Part shown: positions 16,858 to 24,958 of the stretch, in pieces | Layout of the letters: each line of letters starts with the position of its first letter | Position numbering within the stretch: the first letter of the stretch is position 1 | NCBI GenBank assembly: GCA_016779525.1 | Contig: JADHNL010000011.1 | Location: forward strand, 1 to 33,122 | Direction: 5' to 3' | Length of the DNA stretch: 33,122 bases | Source: SAR86 cluster bacterium | GTDB lineage: Bacteria; Pseudomonadota; Gammaproteobacteria; Magnimaribacterales; TMED112 | Notes under the pieces: generated by a model | The model's database searches: none | What the model saw: the letters and a program-made list of their open reading frames with translations, nothing else | Told to the model about the DNA's origin: nothing | Translations under genes and position numbers: made by a program

Positions 16858-17666
16858 GTAAAGAGATAATTCCTGCATACGAAACCTCCGATGGCGCAGG
16901 AGTAAAAATTTTTCGCAGTCTAGGACAAACCCAAGATGTGCGCCTTGACCCCTTTTTAATGTTAGATGAATTCTGCTCTGACAATCCAGATGATTACATT
17001 GGCGGATTTCCTTCACATCCTCATAGAGGGTTTGAAACATTCACATATATGATTGAAGGGCATTTGAAACATGAAGATAGTATGGGTAATAGTGGTGAAC
17101 TAAAGTCGGGTGAAATGCAATGGATGACGGCAGGCAGAGGCATTATCCATTCAGAAATGCCTTTGCAAAAAAATGGTCTTATGAAAGGCTTTCAGTTGTG
17201 GGTTAATTTACCAGCCGAAGAAAAAATGAAAGCTCCATCATACAGAGATATAAAATCAGATGAAATGATTGAAATAGATGAAGGCAATGCCTCAATTAAA
17301 CTAATTGCAGGGAAATATAAACATCATTTAGGGCCTATTAATGGACTAAGCACCCAACTAGATTACATGGATATCACACTGGAGTTTGGTTTTTTTGCTT
17401 TTGATGGCTCAATAAATAAAAACTATTTCATTTATGTTTTTGAGGGCAATGTTTCAGTGGATGGAAGAGAGCTGCAATCAAAAAATGGAATGTGCTTCTC
17501 TGGGGAAATTGATGTTCATTCGAAACAAAAATCAAGGTTTCTATTGATTGGTGGCAAACCAATAAATGAACCAATATTTCAATATGGACCCTTTGTTATG
17601 AATACCAAAGCTGAAATTATTAAAACACTAGAAGATTTCAACTCTGGAAGTTTTGGCAAGTATTGA
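16854..17666 (+). CDS. Pirin family protein
   Basis: A 270-residue bicupin of the pirin family. The first cupin carries PSHPHRGFETFTYMIEGHLKH, the pirin signature with two metal His, and GIIHSEMP supplies the third His and the Glu. Bacterial pirins such as E. coli YhhW show quercetin 2,3-dioxygenase activity in vitro; the natural substrate is unknown. The N-terminal VKIFRSLGQTQDVRLDPFLMLDEF is the usual pirin start. It is coupled to the xi-class GST gene by an ATGA overlap. No signal peptide is seen, so it is cytoplasmic. The gene is followed by a 61-bp gap leading to the cold-shock gene. Confidence 0.92.
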   Translation: MSKEIIPAYETSDGAGVKIFRSLGQTQDVRLDPFLMLDEFCSDNPDDYIGGFPSHPHRGFETFTYMIEGHLKHEDSMGNSGELKSGEMQWMTAGRGIIHSEMPLQKNGLMKGFQLWVNLPAEEKMKAPSYRDIKSDEMIEIDEGNASIKLIAGKYKHHLGPINGLSTQLDYMDITLEFGFFAFDGSINKNYFIYVFEGNVSVDGRELQSKNGMCFSGEIDVHSKQKSRFLLIGGKPINEPIFQYGPFVMNTKAEIIKTLEDFNSGSFGKY

Positions 17667-17676
17667 GTCTAAATTG

Positions 17677-17704
17677 TTTACATACCACAATTTTGCTGTA
17701 TCGT
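17677..17704 (+). promoter_or_regulatory. Weak candidate promoter for cold-shock gene
   Basis: TTTACA (17677-17682) and TATCGT (17699-17704) are spaced by 16 bp in the short gap before the cold-shock gene. The -10 match is poor. The following AGGAG at 17717-17721 is one of the clearest Shine-Dalgarno sequences in the window and sits six bases before the ATG at 17728. Confidence 0.35.
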
Positions 17705-17727
17705 AGTCTCAACTATAGGAGATTGCA

Positions 17728-17931
17728 ATGCAAAAAGGAGTCGTAAAATTTTTTAATAATGCGAAAGGCTTTGGATTTATTGCACCCGAAGATGGTTCTA
17801 AGGATGTATTTGTGCATATCAGTTCTTTACAAAGATGTGGCATAGAAACTTTGAACGAAGACGACAACGTTGAGTTTACAGTGGAAGAATACAAAGGCAG
17901 AATAGGCGTCGGCGAAATAAAACTAGTTTAA
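17728..17931 (+). CDS. Cold-shock domain protein (CspA family)
   Basis: A 67-residue single cold-shock domain that binds single-stranded RNA or DNA. RNP1 is KGFGFIAP and RNP2 is VFVHIS, and the start [16 protein letters not shown] is typical, with the basic and aromatic face residues in place. The leader (at most 61 bases) is much shorter than the long cold-box leader of E. coli cspA, so cold induction by that route is unlikely; constitutive CspC/CspE-like or CspD-like use is possible. It has a strong AGGAG ribosome-binding site. It is a single-gene unit, followed by a likely terminator, and converges with hppA. Confidence 0.95.
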   Translation: MQKGVVKFFNNAKGFGFIAPEDGSKDVFVHISSLQRCGIETLNEDDNVEFTVEEYKGRIGVGEIKLV

Positions 17932-17952
17932 TTTAACCAACATCAAGCAATT

Positions 17953-17979
17953 GCTGCAAATGCAGCTGTTATTTATTTT
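17953..17979 (+). terminator. Candidate intrinsic terminator after the cold-shock gene
   Basis: GCTGC-AAAT-GCAGC (17953-17966) forms a 5-bp GC-rich stem with a four-base loop, followed by the T-rich TGTTATTTATTTT. It lies in the 46-bp gap between the convergent cold-shock gene and hppA and would end the plus-strand message. Confidence 0.55.
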
Positions 17980-19999
17980 AAAGCAGAGGAGCTATTACTA
18001 GGCTCACTATTGCCATAACATTAATCAATATATTCATTGAAGGTCCTGATGTATCTTTAAATGGATCGCCAACCGTATCGCCAACAACTGCTGCTGAATG
18101 AGTTTCTGTTCCTTTCCCACCAAAGTTTCCTTTTTCAACAAACTTCTTAGCGTTATCCCATGCTCCACCAGCATTTGCCATCATTAATGCAAGCAAGACA
18201 CATCCTAGCAATGCTCCAGCTAACATTCCGCCCAACTCAATAGCACCCAAACCAAAACCAATAACTATAGGACTTAAAATTGCTATTGCGCCAGGAAGGA
18301 GCATCTTTTTTAAAGCTGCATTGGTTGCTATGTCAACGCATTTTGCTGTATCAGGATCAGCTTTGCCTTCAAGTAGCCCAGGTATTTCTCTAAATTGTCT
18401 TCTTATCTCTTCTATCATTTCAAAAGCAGCATCACCTACAGCAGTCATAGTTATAGAAGAAACAAGAAATGGAATTGTGCCTCCAATAAACATTCCCACT
18501 AAAACTCTTGGGTCCGATAAGAGCAATTCTACTTTAGTGACTTGGGTAAAAGCAGCAATAATCGCAAGCGCTGCAAGTGCAGCAGCACCAATAGCAAATC
18601 CTTTGCCTATGGCTGCAGTTGTATTTCCTAATTCATCAAGTGAATCTGTAATCTCTCTGACTTCGCTTTTCATGCCACTCATCTCAGCAATGCCTCCAGC
18701 ATTGTCTGCTACTGGGCCATAAGCATCTATTGCCATAGTAATGCCAACTGTTGATAACATGCCAACTGCTGCAATTCCTACTCCGTAAAGTCCAGAAAAA
18801 TATGTAGAAACCCCAATAATTCCTGCTATAACCAAAATAGGCATCACAACAGAAATCATTCCTACACTTAGTCCAGAAATTATAACTGTTGCTGGTCCTG
18901 TCTCGCCTGATTTTGCAATTTTTCCAACAGGTGAATCAAGTGTAGAGCCTCCTGTATAGTATTCTGTAATTAGGCCTATTAATATTCCGCCTACAGCGCC
19001 AGTTAAAATTGAGTAAAAATAATTCATTTCAACGTTTGGAGAGTAGTAAATACTCAGACCGGCAAAAATTAAAAATATAATTGGTGAGAAAAAGGTGCCA
19101 TACCTTAATGCAACTGCTGGAGATCTTGAGACTTGAGATCTTACAATGCCAATTCCAATTAGAGAACAAAATAAGCCAGAAGCCGCAAGCCATAAAGGCA
19201 AAAACATTAAATCTGGATTGCTGAGTGTAGCTGCGATAGCTATTGAAGCAATCATTGCTCCACAGTAAGACTCAAAAATATCTGAGCCCATGCCTGCAAT
19301 ATCTCCAACATTGTCACCAACGTTATCGGCAATAACTCCAGGGTTTCTTGGGTCGTCTTCTGGTATTCCTGCTTCTATCTTGCCAACAAGGTCTGCGCCA
19401 ACATCAGCACTTTTAGTAAAAATGCCTCCCCCTACTCTTGAAAATAGAGCTACTGCAGATGCACCTACGCCGAAACCTTCAAGTGCAGATGCTATAGTTT
19501 TATAATCATCATTCATCGAGCCAACAAAATATACATACAGCCCACCAAGACCAATTAATCCCATAGATGCAACACAAAGACCCATAATTGAGCCACCAAA
19601 GAATGAAATGGATAATGCTCTTTCTTGTCCCGATTCTTCAGCTGCTGTAGCAGTTCTGACGTTGGCCTTTGTCGCAGAGTACATACCTATGAAACCTGCT
19701 ATAGCTGAGGATAGCGCTCCAACAGCAATTGCTAGTGCTGTATCCCATCCTAGAGGTGAAAATCCACAAGCTAATACTAAAACCAAGAGTACTGGGAGCA
19801 GAATTTTATATTCAGTTATCATGAAGACTTTTGCGCCAAGGTGAATTTGATTACCAATTTTTACAACCTTAGGATTGCCTTCTGGGTACTTCATTATTAG
19901 TCCATAAAGTGCAAAAGCACATACCAAACCTACTAATCCAACGATGAATGGACCCCATGGTGTCATTGGTCCGATAATAAAATTCTCAAAAATTCCCAT
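17978..19999 (-). CDS. hppA: Membrane-bound proton/sodium-translocating pyrophosphatase, K+-dependent type
   Basis: A 673-residue, about 16-helix integral membrane pump that couples PPi hydrolysis to export of H+ and/or Na+. The PPi site is clear: [20 protein letters not shown] with its DVGADLVGK signature, then [10 protein letters not shown] and the later [11 protein letters not shown]. The motif [14 protein letters not shown] has Ala rather than Lys at the diagnostic position, which marks the K+-dependent class. The pumped ion cannot be settled by eye. The gene lies 8 bp after the glutamate symporter gene and is probably cotranscribed with rubredoxin and that symporter. Such pumps conserve PPi energy in nutrient-poor conditions. 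Confidence 0.96.
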   Translation of the reverse strand: MGIFENFIIGPMTPWGPFIVGLVGLVCAFALYGLIMKYPEGNPKVVKIGNQIHLGAKVFMITEYKILLPVLLVLVLACGFSPLGWDTALAIAVGALSSAIAGFIGMYSATKANVRTATAAEESGQERALSISFFGGSIMGLCVASMGLIGLGGLYVYFVGSMNDDYKTIASALEGFGVGASAVALFSRVGGGIFTKSADVGADLVGKIEAGIPEDDPRNPGVIADNVGDNVGDIAGMGSDIFESYCGAMIASIAIAATLSNPDLMFLPLWLAASGLFCSLIGIGIVRSQVSRSPAVALRYGTFFSPIIFLIFAGLSIYYSPNVEMNYFYSILTGAVGGILIGLITEYYTGGSTLDSPVGKIAKSGETGPATVIISGLSVGMISVVMPILVIAGIIGVSTYFSGLYGVGIAAVGMLSTVGITMAIDAYGPVADNAGGIAEMSGMKSEVREITDSLDELGNTTAAIGKGFAIGAAALAALAIIAAFTQVTKVELLLSDPRVLVGMFIGGTIPFLVSSITMTAVGDAAFEMIEEIRRQFREIPGLLEGKADPDTAKCVDIATNAALKKMLLPGAIAILSPIVIGFGLGAIELGGMLAGALLGCVLLALMMANAGGAWDNAKKFVEKGNFGGKGTETHSAAVVGDTVGDPFKDTSGPSMNILINVMAIVSLVIAPLL

Positions 20000-20007
20000 A
20001 ATTTGTT

Positions 20008-21267
20008 CTAGCTATTAAATACTTTTTCGTCTAGCCCCCTCTCTGTTTTAGCTACTATACAAGAAACTGCAGCATCTCCGCAAACATTTATTGAAGTTCT
20101 AAGCATATCTAAGATCCTATCTACAGCCAGTATCAGGCCAATTGCTTCTAAAGGTATACCAAGCTGACTCAGAATTATTGTCAAAGTCACAATGCCTGCT
20201 GAAGGAACTGCAGCAGTACCTATAGAAGTAATTACAGCCAGAAAAATAATCTGGATGTACTCAATCATTCCAAGCTCTATGCCTGGTGTAATGCCAGCAA
20301 TAAAAATCGTTGCTAGCCCCTGCATAATTGCTGTTCCGTCCATATTGATAGTTGCCCCAACTGGAACGACAAAAGATCCAACATCTTTTTTTACACCTAA
20401 ATCTTGTGTAACTGTTTTTAAAGTTACAGGAATAGTTGCTGCACTTGAGGAAGTTGAAAATGCAAACAGCATTACATCCTTCATCTTATAAAAAAACTTT
20501 ATAGGGTTTAATTTGGCAAACACAGCTAATATTAGCGAGTAGGTGAAGATCAGGTGAAAGATCAAGACAAAAATTAACAGCATTACATATTGAGCGACAT
20601 CACCAAAAATATCTAGACCTTTTGAAGCTACATAAGTTCCAATGAGGCAGAAGACCCCATAGGGAGCAAACTGCATGACCATGAGCACTATTTTTAAAAA
20701 TACCGTGTTTAGTTTTTCAAAGCTTTTGGATAGCCCGCCAGTTACGGAATCGGTTGCATTAAGTGCAATCCCAAACAATATGCTTATAAAAACAATGCCT
20801 AACATATTATTCTCAACAAAAGCGCCAAACATGTTGCTTGGAAATATTCGCATTACAGTGTCATAAAAGCTTGCCTCGCCGCCTGCAAGATCTGTTGGAG
20901 CGACATCGCCAGAAAACCCAGCACCCAAATTGGTTAGCCATCCAAAGAAAAGTGCTAAAGAGACAGCAAAAGCTGTTGTTAGCAGATATAGGCCTACTGT
21001 TTTATAGGCAATAGAGCCTAGTCTAGCCATATCGTTTAAAGATGAAATTCCTGAAACCAATGAAAAAAATACCAAAGGCACAACTATAAGCCTCAAGAGA
21101 TTCTTAAAGATATCTCCGCCTAAACTGAAAATGTATGTTGAAAAAAATTCCTCTAAAAACTTTGGAGCAATATTTGTATAAAAAATTAGGGCTCCAATAG
21201 CGAAGCCTGCACCCATTCCAATAAGCACGTTCCTTGTAAGATTTTTTGGTGCTGCTAGTTCTGTCAT
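20008..21267 (-). CDS. Dicarboxylate/amino acid:cation symporter, probably glutamate/aspartate
   Basis: A 419-residue SLC1/DAACS family transporter of the inner membrane. The re-entrant hairpin HP1 serine motif appears as STSSSAATIPVTL, the sodium-site NMDGTA is in TM7, and TM8 has DRILDMLRTSINVCGD. In that TM8 motif the Asp, Arg, Thr and Asn occupy the positions that bind acidic amino acids in GltPh, so glutamate or aspartate is more likely than C4-dicarboxylates, whose carriers differ here. Cation coupling (Na+ or H+) is not settled. Its ATG overlaps the rubredoxin stop as ATGA, and hppA follows by 8 bp; a Na+-pumping pyrophosphatase would help drive uptake (inference). Confidence 0.92.
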   Translation of the reverse strand: MTELAAPKNLTRNVLIGMGAGFAIGALIFYTNIAPKFLEEFFSTYIFSLGGDIFKNLLRLIVVPLVFFSLVSGISSLNDMARLGSIAYKTVGLYLLTTAFAVSLALFFGWLTNLGAGFSGDVAPTDLAGGEASFYDTVMRIFPSNMFGAFVENNMLGIVFISILFGIALNATDSVTGGLSKSFEKLNTVFLKIVLMVMQFAPYGVFCLIGTYVASKGLDIFGDVAQYVMLLIFVLIFHLIFTYSLILAVFAKLNPIKFFYKMKDVMLFAFSTSSSAATIPVTLKTVTQDLGVKKDVGSFVVPVGATINMDGTAIMQGLATIFIAGITPGIELGMIEYIQIIFLAVITSIGTAAVPSAGIVTLTIILSQLGIPLEAIGLILAVDRILDMLRTSINVCGDAAVSCIVAKTERGLDEKVFNS

Positions 21268-21434
21268 ATCTCCATCATATCAAAATCTTCTTTACCTACA
21301 CCACATTCAGGACAAACCCAGTCATGAGGAACATCCTCCCATCTTGTCCCGGGGGCTAAGCCCTCTTCTGGATGGCCTTTTTCTTCATCGTAGATCCATC
21401 CACAAACTATGCATTCCCATCTTTTGTATTCCAT
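21264..21434 (-). CDS. Rubredoxin
   Basis: A 56-residue one-electron carrier with a single Fe bound by two CxxCG pairs (CIVCG near the N-terminus and CPECG near the C-terminus). The intervening YDEEKGHPEEGLAPGTRWEDVPHDW is the classic rubredoxin core with conserved Tyr, Pro and Trp residues. Partners are often rubredoxin reductase with alkane hydroxylase, or oxygen-detoxifying proteins; none is in this window. I chose the ATG at 21434, preceded by AGAGG eight bases upstream; a longer frame adds 12 unlike residues. It is first in the rubredoxin-symporter-hppA unit and divergent from ubiC. Confidence 0.95.
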   Translation of the reverse strand: MEYKRWECIVCGWIYDEEKGHPEEGLAPGTRWEDVPHDWVCPECGVGKEDFDMMEI

Positions 21435-21459
21435 TTTATGTCCTCTTTTAATGGGAAGT

Positions 21460-21467
21460 ATTATAAT
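21460..21467. promoter_or_regulatory. Overlapping -10 boxes for divergent rubredoxin and ubiC units
   Basis: ATTATAAT contains TATAAT on the plus strand (21462-21467, toward ubiC) and TATAAT on the minus strand (21465 to 21460, toward rubredoxin). The gap between the two ATGs is 49 bp. The -35 regions are weak on both sides. A shared, symmetric promoter is a reasonable reading. Confidence 0.45.
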
Positions 21468-21483
21468 CATTCATCACTTGGAA

Positions 21484-21960
21484 ATGACACCTTTAATTCA
21501 AACAAACTGGCAGCTTTTTGCAAAAGAGAAGCTAGGCAATTTCAATCATATGGAATCATGGATTCTTGAAGACACCTCATTGATTGGAAGACTAACTGAA
21601 AAGCATGGCTCCATAAAGTTAGAACTTATATCAGAAAAAATCTGTCTTCATTGCGATCAACAAATATCATCGCAAGAAATCAGTGGAAACCATAGAAAGA
21701 TATTTTTGAAAGCCAATTCCAATGTTGTTTATGCAGAATCTTTTTTTAGTGAAGGTGTTATTAATCAATTCAGGAAATTTGGAGCACTCGGCAATGAGGC
21801 TCTTGGCAAATATCTCTTCTCGAATAAAGATATAAACAAAGTTGAAACCTACATAGCTCAATATCAGCTTAAAAATAAAGAATACGTTGCAAGAAAATGC
21901 ATATACTCATTAAACAAAGAGCTATTTTCAGTAATTGAAGTATTTTTATTTGATGAATAA
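21484..21960 (+). CDS. ubiC: Chorismate lyase
   Basis: UbiC removes pyruvate from chorismate to give 4-hydroxybenzoate, the ring precursor of ubiquinone. The 158-residue protein is near the E. coli length of 165. Family landmarks are WILEDTSLIGRLTEKHG near the N-terminus, a central Arg segment (HRKIFLKANSNVVYAESFF), LGNEALGKYLFSNKDI, and the C-terminal LNKELFSVIEVFLF, in which the Glu corresponds to the active-site Glu. The first half is weakly conserved, but ubiA follows directly and supports the call. The ATG at 21484 is preferred over upstream Mets in the same frame, which would lie on the rubredoxin promoter. The stop overlaps ubiA by eight bases. Confidence 0.87.
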   Translation: MTPLIQTNWQLFAKEKLGNFNHMESWILEDTSLIGRLTEKHGSIKLELISEKICLHCDQQISSQEISGNHRKIFLKANSNVVYAESFFSEGVINQFRKFGALGNEALGKYLFSNKDINKVETYIAQYQLKNKEYVARKCIYSLNKELFSVIEVFLFDE

Positions 21961-22801
21961 GTTGGGAGCGTATCTAAATCTCATAAGATTTTACAACCCT
22001 ATAGGTTTTTGGTTGTTATTATGGCCTGCACTTTGGGGCGTTTTCATTGAACCTGGATTCCAGCTGGAACATTTTGCAATTGTGGTCTTAGGTGCATTTC
22101 TGACAAGATCACTGGGTTGTGCAATAAACGATATCCTTGATCGAAACTACGATAGCAAAGTGGAAAGAACAAAAGGAAGACCTTTAGCAAACGGTGACCT
22201 AAGTTTGATGCAAGCACTAATATTTGCAACATTGATTGGTATAACTTGTATTGTTCTATTGCTGCAAACGAATTCATTCACAATTCACATTGTTTTTACT
22301 TTGGCCATACCTCTAATTATCTTTTACCCATTAGCAAAAAGATTCATTGGCGCTCCACAACTTATACTGGGAATCACATTTGGTTTATCTTTACCAATTA
22401 GCTATTCCATTATTCATAGCAATATCAATGCTGATGCTTTATTTCTTTACCTAGCCTGCATTTTTTGGATAATTGCTTACGACAGCTACTACGCTTTATC
22501 TGATCTGGAAGACGATATAAAGATAAATATCAATTCACTGCCTCAGCTTTTTGGTGACTCAGCTCTAAAAGTAATTAATGTTTTTTATGGTTTATTTGTT
22601 TTAATGATTACTCTATTTGCTTTTTATAACGGTTACGAAATTTTAAAGATTGGTGTCTTATTCTTAATTTATCAGGGTTATTACCAATACCAACTAGGCC
22701 AAGATCACCAATACATTCAAGCATTTAAATCTAACAGTCACGTCGGCTTGGTTATTGCCATGATATTTTTTATTGAGAATCAAAATGAATTTTTCAGTTG
22801 A
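21953..22801 (+). CDS. ubiA: 4-hydroxybenzoate polyprenyltransferase
   Basis: An inner-membrane prenyltransferase that attaches the polyprenyl tail to 4-hydroxybenzoate. The 282-residue protein has multiple hydrophobic helices. The first Asp-rich motif is GCAINDILDRNYDSKVERTKGRPLANG (Asn59, Asp60, Asp63), which binds the diphosphate through Mg2+. The second is YYALSDLEDDIKI, with the YAxxDxxDD pattern. The N-terminal YLNLIRFYNPIGFWLLLWPALWG is the family start. The ATG at 21953 overlaps the ubiC stop (ATGAATAA). The 3' end overlaps the next gene by 17 bases. Confidence 0.95.
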   Translation: MNKLGAYLNLIRFYNPIGFWLLLWPALWGVFIEPGFQLEHFAIVVLGAFLTRSLGCAINDILDRNYDSKVERTKGRPLANGDLSLMQALIFATLIGITCIVLLLQTNSFTIHIVFTLAIPLIIFYPLAKRFIGAPQLILGITFGLSLPISYSIIHSNINADALFLYLACIFWIIAYDSYYALSDLEDDIKININSLPQLFGDSALKVINVFYGLFVLMITLFAFYNGYEILKIGVLFLIYQGYYQYQLGQDHQYIQAFKSNSHVGLVIAMIFFIENQNEFFS

Positions 22802-23873
22802 AAATAGTTGCAATCTCCATGAAAGATCAATTAAAGAATTATCAAAAGATAATGTTTTCTTTAATTACGATTTTTTAAGTGCCTTAGAAGCTAGCAACTG
22901 CTTAAACCCAAATACTGGTTGGATACCTCATTCATTTAAACATCAAAATGGAAGCATTATTCCTTTTTACAACAAAAGTAACAGCCAAGGCGAATTTGTT
23001 TTTGACTATGCATGGGCAAATGCGTACTTTAAGAGTGGAGTAAAGTATTACCCTAAAGTTGTGTTAAGCGTTCCTTTCACACCTGTTGAGGGCGAAAGAA
23101 TTTTTTGTTCAGATGATAAAAAGGGTGAAGAAGCATTAAGAGATTTCACTAATTATGTAAATGAAAGCAATTTTTCATCTATCCATGCACTTTATGTTGA
23201 AGAGGAATCAAGTAATCCGTTTTTGGCAAATGACTACATTGAGCGAATTGACTGTAATTACAAATGGCATAATCATAATTACAGAGAATTTGATGATTAT
23301 TTAATATCTCTTAAATCTAGATACCGAAAGAATATCCTTAAAGAACGACAATCCATACAAGAACAAGGCATTATATTCAATGTTGTTCAGCAGCCTTCTG
23401 ATAAAGACTGGGAGGAGTTCTATCTGTTCTATGCTCTTACATATGTTAGAAGAGGACAAAACCCTTATCTAACCTTGGACTTTTTCAAACAAATTAATTC
23501 CCTCGAACCAATAATTCTTTTTGCAAATAGGAAGAAGGAAAAAGTTGCAGCGGCACTTTTTTTTATTAAAAGGGATAGCTTGTATGGCAGATACTGGGGC
23601 GCAAAGGAAGATATAAATTTTTTACATTTTGAAACCTGCTACTATCAAGGGATTGAACTAGCCATTGAAAAAGGTATTAAGACATTTGATCCAGGCATTC
23701 AAGGACAACATAAATTAAAACGCGGTTTTGAACCTGTGATTAATAGATCATATCACTGGATAAAGCATCCTGAATTTAGAAAGGCAATAATAAATTACTG
23801 CAAAGAAGAAGGAAGGCATGTGCTGGAATATCTAGAAAATGCAAAGAAACAACTCCCTTTTAAAAATGTCTGA
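22785..23873 (+). CDS. GNAT/FemAB-like acetyltransferase-fold protein (DUF482 type)
   Basis: A 362-residue protein of the family once labelled peptidogalycan biosynthesis/COG3146, a double-GNAT FemAB-like fold. Recognisable parts are FVFDYAWANAYFKSGVKYYPKVVLSVPFTPVEGERI and the C-terminal RYRKNILKERQSI, then YGRYWGAKEDINFLHFETCYYQGIELAIEKGIKTFDPGIQGQHKLKRGFEPV. These are highly conserved in that family across proteobacteria, but the substrate is unknown. There is no signal peptide. I chose the ATG at 22785; a TTG just upstream is in frame. It overlaps ubiA before it by 17 bases and yqiB after it by eight, so all five genes from ubiC to yqiA are likely one transcript. Confidence 0.88.
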   Translation: MNFSVENSCNLHERSIKELSKDNVFFNYDFLSALEASNCLNPNTGWIPHSFKHQNGSIIPFYNKSNSQGEFVFDYAWANAYFKSGVKYYPKVVLSVPFTPVEGERIFCSDDKKGEEALRDFTNYVNESNFSSIHALYVEEESSNPFLANDYIERIDCNYKWHNHNYREFDDYLISLKSRYRKNILKERQSIQEQGIIFNVVQQPSDKDWEEFYLFYALTYVRRGQNPYLTLDFFKQINSLEPIILFANRKKEKVAAALFFIKRDSLYGRYWGAKEDINFLHFETCYYQGIELAIEKGIKTFDPGIQGQHKLKRGFEPVINRSYHWIKHPEFRKAIINYCKEEGRHVLEYLENAKKQLPFKNV

Positions 23874-24279
23874 ATATTCCAAGACAAATAGTCACATTTC
23901 TGCCTGTTCAGCAAATTATTTACGAATAAGTAAATTATTAAATGCTTCAAAGAAAAACTCTTTATCTTTAAGAAATAAGATTGAGCAGACAATTTATAGT
24001 GCGCAAATTGATGTACAAAAATTATCAGAACATACCTGGATATGTCGCTTAGTTTTTTCCAACCTCAGCCATAAGCTATTGAATTCATTACAATTTGTTC
24101 TCAATATATATCATGATGTTGAGTTATGTGAAGTTGCTTCATTTAATGGTCATACACCAAATAGATATCCCTTTAGTGAAGAAAACTTTCCAAAGTCGGC
24201 AGATGAAAAACTACAACAAAACCGTTTTTTAACTGAAGTTGTTGATATGATTCTAACCAGTGGATTTTATGAAAAATAA
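23866..24279 (+). CDS. yqiB: DUF1249 family protein (YqiB-like)
   Basis: A 137-residue protein matching E. coli YqiB in its central and C-terminal landmarks: a LNIYHDVELCEV segment (family LYHD..xxEV), NRYPFSEENF, and a tail with DEKLQQNRFLTEVV and a final Gly-rich turn. The function is unknown. In E. coli it neighbours nudF, cpdA, yqiA and parE; here yqiA follows but cpdA and parE are absent. The start overlaps the GNAT gene by eight bases (ATGTCTGA) and its stop overlaps yqiA by 11 bases. A longer reading with nine extra residues lies inside the upstream gene and is not favoured. Confidence 0.85.
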   Translation: MSEYSKTNSHISACSANYLRISKLLNASKKNSLSLRNKIEQTIYSAQIDVQKLSEHTWICRLVFSNLSHKLLNSLQFVLNIYHDVELCEVASFNGHTPNRYPFSEENFPKSADEKLQQNRFLTEVVDMILTSGFYEK

Positions 24280-24853
24280 AGATTTAATCATCTATGTGCA
24301 TGGCTGGAATTCTTTTAAGAATGCAAGAAAAGCGTCGCTTTTAAAAAAGTTAATCAACAATGAGCATTTTGAAGTAATCTCATTAACTCTGGAATCACAC
24401 CCTAAAAATGCTATTGCACAACTTTCTAAGTTAATTGAACAAGAGATGATGCACCGCAAAGTTCATTTAATCGGCAGCTCTCTCGGGGGCTATTATTCAA
24501 CTTACCTTTCAGAAAAATACAATCTTAAAGCAGTAATGATAAATCCTGCTGTATGGGCATACAAAATATTTGAAAATAATCGCGGCGAAAATGAAAATCC
24601 AAATACTGGAGAAAAATACTACATTGACCAAGAATGGATTGATAGTCTTGAAGAAATTTTCATAGACAGCTTAAAGCTTAAATCTAACTTCTTGGTACTA
24701 CTTCAGACGGCAGATGAAACCCTAGATTATCGTTACGCTGAAAAATATTTTGAAGGCACCAGCATTGTTATTGATGAAGGTGGATCTCATAGTTTTGACA
24801 ACCTTGAGTCAAAAATAGCAAGCATTTCAATTCATTTTGGTGAAAATCAATAA
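24269..24853 (+). CDS. yqiA: YqiA-like alpha/beta-hydrolase esterase (UPF0227)
   Basis: A 194-residue small alpha/beta hydrolase like E. coli YqiA, which hydrolyses short acyl esters and palmitoyl-CoA in vitro. The N-terminal IIYVHGWNSFKNARKASLL is the oxyanion region, the nucleophile elbow is IGSSLGGYYS, an acid candidate is in LLQTADETLDY, and the catalytic His is in EGGSHSFDN. The physiological substrate is unknown. The ATG at 24269 lies inside the end of yqiB; an upstream GTG at 24260 is possible. It ends five bases before the putative glnA promoter, with no clear terminator. Confidence 0.9.
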   Translation: MKNKDLIIYVHGWNSFKNARKASLLKKLINNEHFEVISLTLESHPKNAIAQLSKLIEQEMMHRKVHLIGSSLGGYYSTYLSEKYNLKAVMINPAVWAYKIFENNRGENENPNTGEKYYIDQEWIDSLEEIFIDSLKLKSNFLVLLQTADETLDYRYAEKYFEGTSIVIDEGGSHSFDNLESKIASISIHFGENQ

Positions 24854-24857
24854 ATTC

Positions 24858-24886
24858 TTGCCATTTTGGCAAAAAAAGGCTAGATT
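24858..24886 (+). promoter_or_regulatory. Candidate sigma70 promoter for the glnA leader
   Basis: TTGCCA (24858-24863), a 17-bp spacer and TAGATT (24881-24886). The -35 box is one arm of a perfect inverted repeat TTGCCA-TTT-TGGCAA (24858-24872), which could be an operator. The layout matches the promoter before the second riboswitch array at 32893. Transcription would start near 24893, giving a leader of about 270 bases, exceptional for this gene-dense window. Confidence 0.55.
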
Positions 24887-24909
24887 TACATAGCATTTTT
24901 TATTTTTGC

Positions 24910-24930
24910 ACCATACTCCATGGTTAAAAA
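24910..24930 (+). promoter_or_regulatory. Leader inverted repeat ACCAT-N5-ATGGT
   Basis: ACCAT-ACTCC-ATGGT is a perfect 5-bp inverted repeat about 18 bases after the predicted start, followed by TAAAAA. A near copy (CCAT-N5-ATGG plus GTTAAAA) occurs at 32941-32960 in the other riboswitch leader. It could be a short RNA hairpin or a DNA operator. Confidence 0.4.
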
Positions 24931-24958
24931 GGAGCCTTTGATTAGGTAAGAGTTAAAT

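Noticed and set aside
18321-19844. Several open frames opposite hppA
   Set aside because: They are antisense shadows of a well-conserved gene with no family resemblance or ribosome-binding sites.
24858-24886. sigma54 promoter before glnA (TTGGCA with a later GC)
   Set aside because: The GG to GC distance is wrong for -24/-12 elements here and also at 32905-32915; sigma70-type boxes fit better.
24906-24925. NtrC-like site, from TGCACC and TGGT
   Set aside because: The half sites are too far apart (eight bases instead of about four) and the right half is incomplete.
24920-24949. A nine-codon open frame (MVKKEPLIR) in the glnA leader, as a possible leader peptide
   Set aside because: It has no Shine-Dalgarno, and the matching position in the other leader (32950-32958) encodes only two codons, so the conserved part is the inverted repeat, not a peptide.
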